Source: Micromonospora sp. C95 (GTDB taxonomy: Bacteria; Actinomycetota; Actinomycetes; Mycobacteriales; Micromonosporaceae). Taken from it: DNA of 64,000 bases. The stretch's first letter is position 1; each line of letters opens with the position of its first letter. The stretch spans positions 124,001-188,000 of the forward strand of contig NZ_JAGPXT010000003.1 in assembly GCF_018070465.1 (NCBI RefSeq), given 5' to 3'. This document shows positions 1 through 9,264 of the stretch, one piece after another. The translations under genes and the position numbers were made by a program. The notes under the pieces were generated by a model, which was not told the origin of the DNA, ran no database searches, and was given only the letters and a program-made list of their open reading frames with translations.

Positions 1-3000
1 CGATCGCGGACCTGCTGCTGCTGGTGGACCTGTGCCACGGCACGCTGCCGGACCCGTTCGCTCACCCGCAGGCCACCCTGGACCTCATCGGCCGGTACGA
101 GGAGATCGCCCGGTCCGGGTTCGCCGTGTCGGAGCTGGACCACCTGCTGCACCACCGCCCGGACTCCCCGTTCGAGCCGCGAGAGGACACCGTCACGCAG
201 CAGGTCGAGGCGTTGCGGGAGAGCCTGCGCAGCACGCCGGCCGCGGACCTGCACGGCCAGACCGTGGCGCACGTGGCGGTCACCTTCGGCCTGGCCGACC
301 AGCAGAGCGCGGTCCTGCTCGACGCGCTCGGGCTGCTCACCGACCTGTCCGACCCGGAGCTGACCGAGCAGGACTCCGACGGCGTCTTCGTCAACCCGGT
401 CACCCCGGTCGCCTTCCCGGCCATCTACCGGGCCTGGCGCCTGCTGCACAAGACCGCGATCCTGGTGCGCCGGCTGCGCGTCGAACCGGCCGTGCTCGGC
501 TGGCTGTTGGACCGCGCGGGCACCGCCGGCTGGCTGCACCCGGGCGACCTGCCGGTCACCGCCCCACCCGCCGGGCCGCTGTTCGACAGGTGGCGTCAGC
601 TGGTGCGCTGGCTGCACCTGCGGGCCCGGTATCCGGAACCGGAGGAGGTCACCCTCGCCGGCATCTTCGACGCGGCGCTGGCGGCGGCCCCGATCGGCGA
701 ACTCCGCACCGCCCTGGGTACCCTCGCCCACGCCGACCCCGGTGATCTGAGTGCCCTGGACGGTGGGGATCCGGCCGCGTACGCGGACGTGGTGCGGCTG
801 GAGCGGATCCTGCACGTGCTGGGGCTGGCCCGCCGGCTCGGCGTCGACGTGGTGACCGCGCGCAGCTGGGCCCGGCGGGACGGCTCGGCGACGGCACAGC
901 GGGCCGTCACCCGCGAGATCGGGCAGATCGTGAAGGCCAAGTACGACCACGACGTGTGGCTGGCCCGGATCACCCCGATCCAGGACGCGCTGCGCGAACG
1001 CAAGCGTGCCGCCCTGGTGGCGTACCTGCTGGAGGAGTCCGCCCGCGACACGCCTCCGACAATCACCGTCGACGGTCGCGAGTACGCCAACCCCGGGTAC
1101 TGGCGGGACACCAACGACATGCTGCGCTGGTTCCTGCTCGACGTGGAGATGTCGGCCTGCCAGCTCACCTCGCGGATCAAGCAGGCCATCGGCTCGGTGC
1201 AGATGTTCGTGCAGCGCTGCCAGCTCAACCTGGAACGCCCGCTGGTGGTGATCTCCGCCGACGAGGCCGCCGACACCACGTCGCTGGACAGCTGGCGGCA
1301 GTGGACGTGGATGAAGAACTACCGGGTCTGGGAGGCCAACCGCAAGGTCTTCCTGTACCCGGAAAACTGGATCGAACCCGAGCTGCGCGACGACAAGACC
1401 CCGTTCTTCACCGACCTGGAGGACGACATCCTCCAGGGCGAGATCACCGACGCCAGCTGCGAGACGGCGTTCCACCGTTATCTGCGCAAGGTGCACGAGG
1501 TGTCCCGGCTCACCGTGGTCGGCACGTACCACGAGATCGACGCCGGCACCAACGTGCTGCACGTGGTGGCGCGCACCCCGGCCGACCCGGCCCGGTACTT
1601 CTACCGCACCTTCGACCTGAGCTACGGGCGCTGGACGGCGTGGGAGAAGATCGAGCTGGACATCGTCGGCGACCACGTGGTGCCGGTCGTCTACAACCGG
1701 CGGCTGCACCTGTTCTGGCTGGTCTTCGCCGAGAAGACCCAGCAGGTCCGCAAGCAGCCGCCCGCGCGGGCCACCGAGACGCCGACCGACACCCCGGAAC
1801 CGCCGAAGCTGCTGGAGATCCAGCTGGCCTGGAGCGTACGGACCCCCGACGGCTTCGCCGCCCGGCGGACCTCGCCGTTCCTGCTGGTGCACCCCTGGCA
1901 GCGGCCCACCTCGGCCTACCATCTCAAGCCGCGCTACAAGTCCCGGGAGAACCATCTCTGGCTGGACGTGTACCTCTCCACCACGCAGGAGTTCAACAAC
2001 ACCCGGTTCTACGACCCGTACGCCGACCAGTACGCGTACGTGACGAAGAACCGTTTCGACGAGCGGCTGCGGCCGTGGCACTCGTCGTCGTTCGTCTTCG
2101 ACGGCGAGGTGGTCGCGCTGAAGCTCAAGCCGCTGCGCGGGCAGTACCGGGTGCTGCTGCCGGGCGGCACCATGTCGTCGAACCCGGTCACCACGAACTC
2201 CTACGTGTACGTGCACGACTCGCTGGACAGCCGCGCCCTGGCACCGCTGAGCGGTCCGTACGAGATCGCGCCCCGGCTGGTGCTGCCCGAGGGCATGCAC
2301 TTCGAGTTCACCCGGCTGACCAACAACCGCCGGCACGCGGCCAACGGCAGCGCGGTGCGGGTGATCTCCGGCGGCACCAGCGTCACCCTGGCTCGGGGTG
2401 GGAAGGCACCGTTCGAGGTGGCCCAGTCCCCACACCAGATCCAGTACGACGTGCAGGCGAGTCTGTCCCCGCTGCTCTACCAGGACCGCAGTCGGTCGTT
2501 CTTCATCCTGCCCCGGTGGCGACCGATGCTGATCTCCTGGTGGGGCGCCAACGCCGGGATCCAGTGGTTCACGGTCCTCGGTTTCACCTGGTACCCCTTC
2601 CACCACCCGTACACTGCGCTGTTCCTGCGCGAACTGGGCCGCTCGGGGTTGGACGGCCTGCTGAACCGACGGATCCAGCGTTTCCCGCAGCACTACCCGC
2701 CGGGCAACGCGTTCACCTTCGCCGGCTACCAGCCGGCGGCCTGGAACGCGGCGGACAGCACCGCCGCCACGGACGTCGTCGACTTCACCGCGTACGGCGC
2801 GTACGCCCAGTACAACTGGGAGATCTTCTGCCACGCGCCGCTGCTGATCGCCGGCAAGCTGGTGGCGAACCAGCGGTTCGAGGAGGCGATGCGGTGGTAC
2901 CACCGGATCTTCGACCCGACGAACACCGAGGCGCTCTCCGCGCCGCAGCGTTACTGGATCACCAAGCCGTTCTTCGACCAGAACAGCGAGGACTACCGCC

Positions 3001-5618
3001 GACAGCGCATCGAGACGCTGCTGAACAACCTCGCGGGCAACCTCGACCAGGTACGGGAGTGGAAGAACAACCCGTTCAACCCACATCTGATCGCCCGGCG
3101 ACGGCCGGTGGCGTTCCAACGCGCCGTCGTGATGAAGTACCTCGACCTGCTCATCGCCTGGGGCGACCAACTGTTCCGCCGGGACACCCTGGAGTCCATC
3201 AACGAGGCGACCTTGCTCTACGTGCTCGCCGCCGAGCTGCTCGGTCCCCGCCCGGTGAAGGTTCCACCGGTCGAGCACGCCGAGCTCTCCTACCGTGAGC
3301 TGGTCGGCGAGGGCCCGCTCGACCCGTTGGGCAACACCACGGTCGACGTGGTCGTCGAGAACTTCGTACCGGCCCCGGGCCCGGGCCCGGTCGACGACCT
3401 CGCCGCGCCGGGCGTACCGGCGGCGCCGCTGCCCCACCTGGAGGTGCGGTACTTCGGCATTCCCGCGAACACCCGCCTGTTGTCGTACTGGGACACGGTC
3501 GCCGACCGGCTGTACAAGGTGCGCAACTGCATGAACATCGAGGGCGTCGTCCGGCAGCTGCCGCTGTTCGAGCCGCCGATCGACCCGGCGCTGCTGGTCA
3601 AGGCCGCCGCTGCCGGCATCGACCTGTCCAGCGTGCTCGGTGTCGGTGCGCTGCCCGCCGGCCAGTACCGTTTCCGCACGCTCGCGGAGCGGGCCGCGAC
3701 GCTCTGCGCCGAGGTCCGCGCCCTGGGCGAGCGGTTGCTGTCCGCCCTGGAACGCCGCGACGCCGAAGGGCTGGCTCTGCTGCACGCCGGCAACGAGGTC
3801 TCGCTGCGGCAGGCTGTCCGGGCCGTCCGCGAGGAGCAGGTCGACGAGGCGCTCAAGACCCAGGCCGCGTTGGAGAAGGGGCTGCCCGTCCTGGACAAGC
3901 GCATCCAGTACCACGGCGACATCCCGCGGATGAACGCGTGGGAGATAGCCGGGACGGTCAGCCACGGCCTCGGCATCGTCTCGGAGATCGTCGCGACGGT
4001 GCTCAACGCGGTCGCCGGTGGCACCGCCTTCATCCCCTACATCACCGCCGGTGCGGCGGGCTTCGGCGGCTCACCCCTGTTCACCGTCTCGTACGGGGAG
4101 CAGCCGTCGAAGTCGTCGTTCAACTTCGCTGCCATGTTCGCCGGCCTGTCCGGGATCCTGCACCACGCCGGCGAGATGATGACCACGCAGGGCGGCTACA
4201 CCCGGCAGGACGAGGCCAACCAGTTCAACAAGCGGCTGGCGGAGCTGGAACGCCAACAACTTGAGGTACAGATCGAGGTGGCCGGCATCCGGCACGGCAT
4301 CGCCGAGTTGGAGCTGGCCAACCACGAGTTGTCGATCGCGCACGCCGACGCGGCGCACGCGTACCTGACGGAGAAGTACACCAGCGCCCAGCTCTACGAC
4401 TGGCTGGTCGGGCGGCTGTCCACCACGTACTTCCAGGCGTACCAGCTCGCCTTCGACCTGGCCCGCCGGGCGGAGCAGGCGTTCCGGCTGGAGCTGGCCG
4501 AGCCGGGCGCGAGCTTCGTCCAGTTCGGCTACTGGGACAGCCTGAAGAAGGGACTGCTCGCGGCGGACCGGCTCGGCAACGACCTGCGCCGCATGGAGGT
4601 GGCCTACCTGGACCGGCACGCCCGCGAGTTCGAGATCACCAAGCACGTGTCGCTCGCCGAGGTGGCCCCACTGTCACTGCTCGCGCTCAAACTCACCGGC
4701 AGCGCGACGGTGGCGTTGCCCGAGTGGTTGTTCGACCTGGACTACCCGGGCCACTACCGTCGGCGGATCCGGTCGGTGGCGCTGAGCGTCCCGTGCGTCG
4801 TCGGGCCGTACACCAGCGTGAACTGCACGTTGTCGCTGACCAACAACGGCATCCGGCTCACCGACAGCGTCGCCGGCGGGTACGGCGACCCGCTGGCCGG
4901 GCCGGACGAGCGCTTCGTCCGTAACCCGGTGCCGGTGGCGGCGATCGCGACGTCACACGGCGCCAACGACCGTGGCATGTTCGAGCTCGGTTTCGCCGAC
5001 GAGCGGTACCTGCCGTTCGAACTCGCCGGGGCGGTCAGCGAGTGGCGCATCGACCTGCCGAGGCAGAACAACCGCTTCGACTTCGACACCATCGGCGACG
5101 TGGTGCTGCACCTGGACTACACGGCGGTCGCCGGCAGCACCGCGCTGGCCGACGCGGCCCGGGCGAACGTGGACGCGACGTTGCCGACCGCCGGCACCCA
5201 GATGTTCGTGCTCGACGAACAGTTCGCCACCGCGTGGCACCGGATGCTGCACCCGGAGGAGGACGGCGAGCAGACGCTCACCGTCACGCTCACTCCCGAC
5301 CACCTGCCGTTCTGGGCGAAGGCCCGGATCGCCGACGGCGGCACGGCCACGGTCACCGCAGTCGACGTGATCCTCGACGCGGCCGAGGCGTTCGACGGGC
5401 AGGTGGCGGTGCCCGGCGGCTCGTTCAGCGACGTGCCCGGCCCCCTCGACGGCGCCTTCGGCGGCGTTCCGCACCTCGCCCTGGTTCCCGCGCCGGGCAC
5501 CGCCGCGCTCGGCGAGTGGCGGTTGCGGCTGCGCCGGGCGGGTAGCACCGGCTGGACCGAACTGGTCGTCACCGACGTCCACCGGGCCTATCTGGTCCTC
5601 CGCTTCACGGTGTCCTGA
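1..5618 (+). CDS. Tc toxin complex A subunit (TcA/TcdA-like), 5' end outside window
   Basis: The frame is open from base 3, so the true start lies upstream; about 1870 residues are visible. Photorhabdus TcdA-type proteins are around 2500 residues, so this is roughly the C-terminal three quarters. Hallmark TcA blocks appear in order: SRIKQAIGSVQMFVQRC with its flanks (about bases 1090-1240), the NYRVWEANRKVFLYPENW block (about 1310-1370), a neuraminidase-like/beta region, a Gly/Ala-rich hydrophobic stretch resembling the pore tip (about 3945-4090), a long charged helical region (about 4180-4640), and the C-terminal TcB-binding region with RYLPFELAGAVSEWRIDLP (about 5005-5065). TcA forms the pentameric translocation pore that injects a TcB-TcC cocoon into target cells. 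The next gene downstream is convergent and unrelated, so any TcB/TcC partner must lie upstream or elsewhere. Family identification is secure; target and activity are unknown. Confidence 0.9.
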   Translation, partial: IADLLLLVDLCHGTLPDPFAHPQATLDLIGRYEEIARSGFAVSELDHLLHHRPDSPFEPREDTVTQQVEALRESLRSTPAADLHGQTVAHVAVTFGLADQQSAVLLDALGLLTDLSDPELTEQDSDGVFVNPVTPVAFPAIYRAWRLLHKTAILVRRLRVEPAVLGWLLDRAGTAGWLHPGDLPVTAPPAGPLFDRWRQLVRWLHLRARYPEPEEVTLAGIFDAALAAAPIGELRTALGTLAHADPGDLSALDGGDPAAYADVVRLERILHVLGLARRLGVDVVTARSWARRDGSATAQRAVTREIGQIVKAKYDHDVWLARITPIQDALRERKRAALVAYLLEESARDTPPTITVDGREYANPGYWRDTNDMLRWFLLDVEMSACQLTSRIKQAIGSVQMFVQRCQLNLERPLVVISADEAADTTSLDSWRQWTWMKNYRVWEANRKVFLYPENWIEPELRDDKTPFFTDLEDDILQGEITDASCETAFHRYLRKVHEVSRLTVVGTYHEIDAGTNVLHVVARTPADPARYFYRTFDLSYGRWTAWEKIELDIVGDHVVPVVYNRRLHLFWLVFAEKTQQVRKQPPARATETPTDTPEPPKLLEIQLAWSVRTPDGFAARRTSPFLLVHPWQRPTSAYHLKPRYKSRENHLWLDVYLSTTQEFNNTRFYDPYADQYAYVTKNRFDERLRPWHSSSFVFDGEVVALKLKPLRGQYRVLLPGGTMSSNPVTTNSYVYVHDSLDSRALAPLSGPYEIAPRLVLPEGMHFEFTRLTNNRRHAANGSAVRVISGGTSVTLARGGKAPFEVAQSPHQIQYDVQASLSPLLYQDRSRSFFILPRWRPMLISWWGANAGIQWFTVLGFTWYPFHHPYTALFLRELGRSGLDGLLNRRIQRFPQHYPPGNAFTFAGYQPAAWNAADSTAATDVVDFTAYGAYAQYNWEIFCHAPLLIAGKLVANQRFEEAMRWYHRIFDPTNTEALSAPQRYWITKPFFDQNSEDYRRQRIETLLNNLAGNLDQVREWKNNPFNPHLIARRRPVAFQRAVVMKYLDLLIAWGDQLFRRDTLESINEATLLYVLAAELLGPRPVKVPPVEHAELSYRELVGEGPLDPLGNTTVDVVVENFVPAPGPGPVDDLAAPGVPAAPLPHLEVRYFGIPANTRLLSYWDTVADRLYKVRNCMNIEGVVRQLPLFEPPIDPALLVKAAAAGIDLSSVLGVGALPAGQYRFRTLAERAATLCAEVRALGERLLSALERRDAEGLALLHAGNEVSLRQAVRAVREEQVDEALKTQAALEKGLPVLDKRIQYHGDIPRMNAWEIAGTVSHGLGIVSEIVATVLNAVAGGTAFIPYITAGAAGFGGSPLFTVSYGEQPSKSSFNFAAMFAGLSGILHHAGEMMTTQGGYTRQDEANQFNKRLAELERQQLEVQIEVAGIRHGIAELELANHELSIAHADAAHAYLTEKYTSAQLYDWLVGRLSTTYFQAYQLAFDLARRAEQAFRLELAEPGASFVQFGYWDSLKKGLLAADRLGNDLRRMEVAYLDRHAREFEITKHVSLAEVAPLSLLALKLTGSATVALPEWLFDLDYPGHYRRRIRSVALSVPCVVGPYTSVNCTLSLTNNGIRLTDSVAGGYGDPLAGPDERFVRNPVPVAAIATSHGANDRGMFELGFADERYLPFELAGAVSEWRIDLPRQNNRFDFDTIGDVVLHLDYTAVAGSTALADAARANVDATLPTAGTQMFVLDEQFATAWHRMLHPEEDGEQTLTVTLTPDHLPFWAKARIADGGTATVTAVDVILDAAEAFDGQVAVPGGSFSDVPGPLDGAFGGVPHLALVPAPGTAALGEWRLRLRRAGSTGWTELVVTDVHRAYLVLRFTVS

Positions 5619-5809
5619 CGGCTAGCCGACACCACGGTTGCCGGCCGCGCCCCGGGGTGCGACATTGGTTCCGCTGGGTGGTACTTAATGGTGTGGTATT
5701 GGTTGCTGAATTGTCTTTGGAAGAGAAATTTGGCGGCGTCAAAAAAGGCTATCTCAGCTGTTTTACGAGGGGGCGGTCGCGCATTGGCTCGGGCGCCCTT
5801 TCTTCTTGC

Positions 5810-7120
5810 TCAGGCGTCGCCGGAGACCGACGCGGGCGTCGGCGTCGACGCGGCCGGTCGCGGGCTCGTCCGGACCGGCAGCCGGACGGCGAACCGGGCA
5901 CCCCGACCGGGATGGCTACGGGCGTCGATGGTGCCCCCGTGTCCGGTAACCACCTCCCGCAGCAGCGCCAACCCGAGCCCGGTGTGCCGTTTGTCCGGAC
6001 CGGCACCGCTGTGGAAGCGGTCGAAGATGCGGTCGGCCGGATCGAAGCCGTTGCCGGTGTCGGCGACGATCAGCTCCGCCACGCCGTGGCCGGGCAGCCG
6101 TACGGTCACGTCGATCCGCCCGCCGGCCGGCGTGTGGGTCAGGGCGTTGGTCAGCAGCTCACTTATCACCCGGCGCAGCGCCGACTCCACACCGGAGACC
6201 GGGACCGGCACGTCCGGGCGGCTGAGGGTGAGCAGCACACCCTGCTCGCCGGCCCGGTCGTTCTCGGCGAGCACCGCGGCCTCGGCGACGGCCGCCAGGT
6301 CCACCGGGTCGGCGGCCGCCCCCTCGCCCGGCGCCACGGCCAGCCGGGCGGAGAGCAGCAGGTCGTTGACGACCTCGCCGAGCCGCCTGGTGGTGCCGGT
6401 CAGTCGGTTCAGCTCCGACTGGTACTCCGCGGGCACACCGGCCGCGCCGGCCCGCCGGGCCAGCAACTGCGCCCGGGTGTGCACCTGCGCGATGGGGGTA
6501 CGCAGTTCGTGGCTGACGTCGGCGATGAACCGGCGCTGCCGGGCGAGGGAGTCGGCCAGCGGCGCGACGGCGAGCCGGCCCACCACCGACCCACTGGCGA
6601 CGGCGACGACCAGCCCGAGCAGTTCCGCGACGGCGAGGGCGGCGAGCAGGTGCCGCCGGTCGGCGAGCTGGTACCGGGCGTCGAAGATCGCCTGCACCAC
6701 GTCCTCGCCACGGGTCTCGGTCAGCACGAAGTAGACCGTGCCGTCGCGCTCGATCGTCGTCTCGGACGCGACTCCGGTGCGGGCCGTGGTGGTCATCGCC
6801 GCCGCCAGCGGGAACCCGGGCGGAGCCGGCACCGCGCCGCCGGCGATCCCGCCGTCGTGGAGCAGGAAGAGCCAGGTGCAACCGGGTGGACCGGACGGGT
6901 CGCCCCGGCTGGCCGTGTAGGCGAGTTCCCGTTTGATCTGGCGCTCCTGGCCACGGATCAGCATGCCGTAGGAGAGCACGCCGACCGCGGTGACCAGAAC
7001 GGTCACCGCGAGCCCCACCAGCAGGCCGACCCGGCGACGGGCCCGGGCCACCACGATGCGCTCGGCCGCCAGCCAGGAGAGACCGGACGACCCCCGCCGC
7101 ACCCTCCGGCGCGGCGTCAC
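5810..7120 (-). CDS. Two-component sensor histidine kinase
   Basis: 436 residues. Two membrane segments (about residues 30-52 and 155-180) bracket an extracytoplasmic sensor domain of about 100 residues. A cytoplasmic HisKA domain follows with the phospho-acceptor H-box FIADVSHELRTPIAQ. The HATPase domain has an N-box (SELLTNALTHTP), a G1 box (VADTGNGFDP) and a G2 box (TGLGLALLREVV), so the catalytic core looks complete. The GTG start overlaps the response-regulator stop by four bases (GTGA, 7117-7120), which indicates translational coupling. The linker after the second membrane segment is short and HAMP-like. The signal sensed is not evident; the gene ends convergently toward the Tc toxin gene and nothing ties the two functionally. 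Confidence 0.93.
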   Translation of the reverse strand: MTPRRRVRRGSSGLSWLAAERIVVARARRRVGLLVGLAVTVLVTAVGVLSYGMLIRGQERQIKRELAYTASRGDPSGPPGCTWLFLLHDGGIAGGAVPAPPGFPLAAAMTTTARTGVASETTIERDGTVYFVLTETRGEDVVQAIFDARYQLADRRHLLAALAVAELLGLVVAVASGSVVGRLAVAPLADSLARQRRFIADVSHELRTPIAQVHTRAQLLARRAGAAGVPAEYQSELNRLTGTTRRLGEVVNDLLLSARLAVAPGEGAAADPVDLAAVAEAAVLAENDRAGEQGVLLTLSRPDVPVPVSGVESALRRVISELLTNALTHTPAGGRIDVTVRLPGHGVAELIVADTGNGFDPADRIFDRFHSGAGPDKRHTGLGLALLREVVTGHGGTIDARSHPGRGARFAVRLPVRTSPRPAASTPTPASVSGDA

Positions 7121-7821
7121 AACTCACCGAGCCGGTAGCCGAGGCCGTGCACGGTGCGGACCGCCGTCCGGCCGAGTTTGCGGCGCAGGTAGTACACGTA
7201 GGTGTCGACTATGGAGGTGGCCTCCGCCGCGTCGAAGACCCGGCGGCGCAGCTCGGCGCGGGTGTGCACCGCCCGCGGGCGCAGGGCGAGGACGCGGAGC
7301 AGTTCGAACTCCCGGGCGGAGAGCGCCACCCGGGTGCCGTCGCCGAGCACCACGTCGCGCAGGCCGAGGTCGAGTCGGCCGGCACCGATCGGCAGCGCCT
7401 CGGCACCGTCGGACGCGCGTCTGCACAGCGCCCGGATCCTGGCGCTCAGTTCGTCCAGGTCGAACGGCTTGATCAGGTAGTCGTCGGCGCCCGCGTTCAG
7501 GCCGGCGACCCGGTCGTCGACGGTGCCGAGCGCGGTGAGCAGCAGCGCGCGGGCACCGATCGCGCGGGAGCGCAGCCGGGTCAGCAGGTTGAGCCCGTCG
7601 AGCGCCGGCAGCAGCCGATCGATCACCATCACGTCGTAGGGTCGGGTGAGCCCGAGGTGCAGGCCCCGTTGTCCGTCCCGAGCCACGTCGACCTGGTATC
7701 CCTCGTCGGCCAGCACCTCGGTGAGCATGTCCGCGAGTTCCGCGTCGTCCTCGACCAGAAGCAGCCGGTGTACGCCTGGTGATACCTCGCTTACCTCTAG
7801 CACATGTCGAGAATCCCACAC
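7117..7821 (-). CDS. OmpR/PhoB-family response regulator
   Basis: Receiver domain with the acidic pair in LLLVEDDAEL, the phospho-acceptor Asp in MVIDRLLPALDGL, the switch Thr/Ser region (LLLTALG) and the Lys of YLIKPFDLDEL. A C-terminal winged-helix Trans_reg_C DNA-binding domain ends in VDTYVYYLRRKLG and VRTVHGLGYRLGEL. It is first gene of a two-gene operon with the overlapping sensor kinase. The longest frame starts at a GTG at 7821; an in-frame GTG at 7803 is an alternative. Neither has a convincing ribosome-binding site, so the exact N-terminus is uncertain. The receiver proper begins about 18 residues into the longest form. Confidence 0.93.
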   Translation of the reverse strand: MWDSRHVLEVSEVSPGVHRLLLVEDDAELADMLTEVLADEGYQVDVARDGQRGLHLGLTRPYDVMVIDRLLPALDGLNLLTRLRSRAIGARALLLTALGTVDDRVAGLNAGADDYLIKPFDLDELSARIRALCRRASDGAEALPIGAGRLDLGLRDVVLGDGTRVALSAREFELLRVLALRPRAVHTRAELRRRVFDAAEATSIVDTYVYYLRRKLGRTAVRTVHGLGYRLGEL

Positions 7822-7864
7822 CCGTCCATGCTATCGATTGTGACCAATGTCTCTATGTTCTCGC

Positions 7865-7887
7865 GCCGACCGATCCTTCCGGTCGGC
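7865..7887 (-). terminator. Putative hairpin terminator after the P450 operon
   Basis: An inverted repeat with 8-base arms (GCCGACCG and CGGTCGGC) and a 7-base loop lies just downstream of the P450 stop at 7897, followed on the minus strand by an A/T-richer stretch. There is no long U-run, which is common for high-GC actinomycete terminators. Confidence 0.5.
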
Positions 7888-7896
7888 CCGCCGCGG

Positions 7897-9264
7897 TCAT
7901 CGACGAACCTCCGCGAAGTAGCTCGCACACAGGCGCTGGCGCCGGGCATCGAGCACCATCCAGGTGCCGAGCACGAGTTGGACGAGGCTGCGCCCCACGT
8001 CGGACCAGCGGTCACCCCAGCGCATCAGCGACAGCCGGCCCCGTGCGGGCGGTCGGGCACCGGGCGGCACGAGGAAACAGGGTCCACGGTTCGGCAGCGA
8101 CCGGGTGTGCCGTACGGTGGAGACCAGCGCGTACCGGCGCAGCACCTCCCGGGTCACCGCGCGCATCATCACCGGCGCCACGCCGCGGGCCGGGCAGGCC
8201 CGGTTGGCGGTGACGCCGAACGGGACGAAGTGCGCGGCACCGCGCTCCAGGGTCAGCCAACGGGCCGGCTCGAACGAGTCGTCGGCCGCCGGTCCGCTGC
8301 GCTGGTAGGCGAGGTAGTTGAACAGCAGCACCGAACCGGCGGGGATGGTCAGCTCCGGGTCGACCTCGATCGGGCCGGACGTGATCCGGTGCGCCACCCC
8401 GAACAGTGGATGCACCCGCAGCGTCTCGTCGATCACCCGGTCCAGGGCGGCGTCACCGTCGGGACCGTCGAGGGTGGCGACCAGGTCCCGCTGCACCGCC
8501 GGATGCTGCGCCACGGCGAGCAGGAGGTGCGCCATCGCCTCCGACATCTGCACGACGGCGGTGTTGAAGAAGGCGCCCTGCAGATACCACGTGGTCTCCT
8601 CGGCGGTGAAGGGCTCCGGCAGCGTCACCGGCGCCGTGCCGGCCTCGACCCGGGCGCGCAGATAGCGGGTGAGCCGGTCGCGGCGGTCGAGGTGTCGCAG
8701 CCCGCAGCACTTGAGCGCGGTGACCACGTCGTCGGCGTTGGCCACGATCAGCGCCCGTACGTCCGGCGGGCACGCCGCACCGAAGACGAGTTCGTAGTAG
8801 ACCTCCGCCCAGATCGGCATCATCAGATCCCGCAGCCGGACGTGGCGGGTCCGGCCGGCCGGCAGCTCGTCGAGGATCCGTCGGGTCGCCGCACCGGCCA
8901 GCTCGGTCGAGCGCTGCTGCGACACCGCGACCACCCGTCTGGTCGTCCGGGCGACCGTGCGGTAACGCTCGCCCGGCTCCAGGTGTTCCTGGTGCATCTG
9001 CGGGCCGGGCGCCAGCCAGTACCAGAACAGGTCGGACAGGCCGGCCCCCCGGCTACGCCCGCTGGCCGCCGGGTGGGCGTAGATCCGCGCGAAGTGCTCG
9101 GGCCCGATCCGGGGACCGGGCACCGGGATCCCCTCGGCACCGTTCACCCGCCTGAAGATCCACTCTCGGAGTCGGACCACCGCCGGCGGCAACCGGCGCG
9201 GCAGCAGCCACCCCACCGCCAGCAGACCGGCCAGCCCGCACAGCACCACCAGCGGCCGGGTCAT
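7897..9264 (-). CDS. Cytochrome P450 with N-terminal membrane anchor
   Basis: 455 residues from the ATG at 9264, chosen because it overlaps the upstream oxidase stop as ATGA and begins directly at a hydrophobic anchor (PLVVLCGLAGLLAVGWLL). P450 hallmarks are the K-helix ExxR (VIDETLRVHP), the PERF-region equivalent (FEPARWL) and the heme loop with proximal Cys (PFGVTANRACPARG). Bacterial P450s are usually soluble, so the predicted membrane anchor is unusual. The I-helix (about residues 243-262, GAFFNTAVVQMSEA) lacks the usual acidic residue before Thr (A-G-x-D/E-T), which could mean atypical oxygen activation. It is the last gene of the minus arm of the cluster after the MIO enzyme, FOXRED2-like flavoprotein and 2-hydroxy-acid oxidase. 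The substrate is unknown, perhaps an aromatic C9 or C8 intermediate. Confidence 0.9.
   Translation of the reverse strand: MTRPLVVLCGLAGLLAVGWLLPRRLPPAVVRLREWIFRRVNGAEGIPVPGPRIGPEHFARIYAHPAASGRSRGAGLSDLFWYWLAPGPQMHQEHLEPGERYRTVARTTRRVVAVSQQRSTELAGAATRRILDELPAGRTRHVRLRDLMMPIWAEVYYELVFGAACPPDVRALIVANADDVVTALKCCGLRHLDRRDRLTRYLRARVEAGTAPVTLPEPFTAEETTWYLQGAFFNTAVVQMSEAMAHLLLAVAQHPAVQRDLVATLDGPDGDAALDRVIDETLRVHPLFGVAHRITSGPIEVDPELTIPAGSVLLFNYLAYQRSGPAADDSFEPARWLTLERGAAHFVPFGVTANRACPARGVAPVMMRAVTREVLRRYALVSTVRHTRSLPNRGPCFLVPPGARPPARGRLSLMRWGDRWSDVGRSLVQLVLGTWMVLDARRQRLCASYFAEVRR

Noticed and set aside
32..745. Long Arg/Pro/Gly-rich plus-strand frame inside the Tc toxin gene
   Set aside because: Its composition is that of a shifted frame of high-GC coding DNA; the TcA frame carries the homology.
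956..3298. 780-codon frame overlapping the Tc toxin gene
   Set aside because: Arg- and Ala-rich shadow frame with no domain; arises from extreme GC bias.
5657..7138. Plus-strand frame of about 490 codons opposite the histidine kinase
   Set aside because: Antisense to a complete kinase with all motifs; sequence is low complexity.
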